From NCBI GenBank assembly GCA_011772965.1, contig WVYN01000036.1:5286-47361 (forward strand): a DNA stretch of 42,076 nucleotides. Direction: 5' to 3'. This document shows, piece by piece, positions 41,746 to 42,076 of this stretch. The notes beneath the pieces were generated by a model, which saw only the letters and a list, made by a program, of their open reading frames with translations, had not been told where the DNA came from and made no database searches. A program made the translations under genes and the position numbers. How positions within the stretch are numbered: position 1 is the first letter of the stretch; every line of letters starts with the position of its first letter. The DNA comes from Gammaproteobacteria bacterium (GTDB lineage Bacteria > Pseudomonadota > Gammaproteobacteria > Eutrophobiales > Eutrophobiaceae).

Positions 41746-41841
41746 TTGAATTCAGGGTTTCTTTTTTTATGGAATGGAACTGAGGCATGGAAAAAGCGCC
41801 AGAGTAAACAGGGAAAGTTAACGACACAAAATCATGTTTAT

Positions 41842-41883
41842 GGAGAGGTGGCCGAGTGGCTGAAGGCGCTCCCCTGCTAAGGG
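41842..41883 (+). tRNA. truncated tRNA-Ser(GCU) 5' portion, first copy
   Basis: This 42-base block has the tRNA-Ser acceptor start GGAGAGG, the D-arm GCCGAGTGGCTGAAGGC, and the anticodon arm CTCCC-CTGCTAA-GGG, with anticodon GCT at positions 34-36. After it the sequence departs from any tRNA-Ser: the next bases cannot complete the anticodon stem well, no long variable arm of normal form follows and there is no GGTTCGA T-arm or acceptor 3' strand. It cannot make a functional tRNA unless the middle is removed. An identical block starts 193 bases later. Confidence 0.7.
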
Positions 41884-42034
41884 GCGAACCTGATTAGGAA
41901 ATTCATCCGGTGAATGAATTTCCCGGTGAGCGGTGAGGACAGGAAGTCCGAGACTGGGATACTTAGCGAGGTAAGGATAACCGAGCTTAGTATCATTACG
42001 ACCGTATATGGATTGAAAATAGCAGTATGAACTA
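41884..42034 (+). other. structured spacer between the two tRNA-Ser 5' copies
   Basis: This 151-base segment has three stem-loops. The first has perfect 10-bp arms at 41897-41906 and 41914-41923 around a 7-base loop. The second is GGAC-AGGAA-GTCC (41937-41949). The third has arms at 41958-41967 and 41985-41994 with a single T-T mismatch. CGGTGA occurs three times (41908, 41924, 41931). No ORF is evident. I found no group I or group II intron core. It is unidentified; a structured RNA or small mobile insertion are both possible. Confidence 0.4.
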
Positions 42035-42076
42035 GGAGAGGTGGCCGAGTGGCTGAAGGCGCTCCCCTGCTAAGGG
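42035..42076 (+). tRNA. tRNA-Ser(GCU), second copy, cut by the window end
   Basis: This copy is identical over 42 bases to the block at 41842-41883 and runs to the last base of the window, so its 3' half cannot be seen. It starts exactly at the tRNA 5' end (GGAGAGG) after ACTA, whereas the first copy is preceded by TTAT. It may be the intact gene expected after csrA, or a second truncated copy. That the contig ends inside an exact repeat also suggests an assembly break. Confidence 0.75.

Noticed and set aside
41941-41951. RNase P-like AGGAAGTCCG motif in the spacer
   Set aside because: Only a short resemblance to the conserved region GAGGAAAGUCC; the rest of the RNase P core is absent.
41842-42034. 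Group I or group II intron inside tRNA-Ser
   Set aside because: No recognisable P/Q/R/S core or domain V, no IGS complement to the exon end, and a second 5' half follows rather than a 3' half.

Overview
The window looks like a chromosomal contig from a gammaproteobacterium. The evidence is the S10/spc/alpha ribosomal gene order, the GatCAB genes divergent from mreBCD-mrdA-rodA-mltB-rlpA-dacA, the ybeD-lipB-lipA cluster, guaBA, and recA-recX-alaS-lysC-csrA followed by tRNA-Ser. I cannot name a genus from sequence alone; a free-living, possibly sulfur-oxidiser-like lineage (Chromatiales type) is only a guess. Almost all genes are housekeeping, and base composition drifts from AT-richer in the left and middle to visibly GC-richer in alaS-lysC.

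Layout. Positions 1-8171 hold the end of the spc operon (rplN end, rplX, rplE, rpsN, rpsH, rplF, rplR, rpsE, rpmD, rplO, secY, rpmJ) and the alpha operon (rpsM, rpsK, rpsD, rpoA, rplQ), closed by a strong intrinsic terminator. A SAM hydrolase gene follows. Positions 9009-12590 (minus strand) hold a decayed antiporter remnant and gatCAB. A divergent intergenic region with a duplicated promoter-like box leads into a plus-strand cell-wall and cell-shape run (mreB, mreC, mreD, mrdA, rodA, mltB, rlpA, dacA, dat; 12864-22099) that builds and trims peptidoglycan along the rod. queD follows.

Positions 22493-26272 (minus strand) are the most accessory-like part: a YadGH-type ABC-2 exporter, a protein with two cyclic-nucleotide-binding domains, a broken oxidoreductase remnant and a DUF4389 membrane protein, all sitting between dat/queD and ybeD-lipB-lipA. 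Positions 26433-28374 are ybeD-lipB-lipA (lipoate synthesis), then minus-strand M23 peptidase and xseA, then guaB-guaA-tadA, pncC, a lone receiver-domain regulator (minus), thpR, and recA-recX-alaS-lysC-csrA.

The points most worth a second look are: (i) the right edge, where the first 42 nt of a tRNA-Ser(GCU) gene occur twice, 193 nt apart, separated by a hairpin-rich sequence with no tRNA 3' half; (ii) mreC, whose only sensible start is an AUU codon with a well-placed Shine-Dalgarno; (iii) a 29-codon ORF that overlaps the rpsH start in an unusually long rpsN-rpsH gap; (iv) two gene remnants; and (v) the double-CNB protein. I found no CRISPR array, insertion sequence, phage gene or defence system. 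No gene-free stretch exceeds about 300 bases; the longest is the 273-nt gatC-mreB intergenic region.
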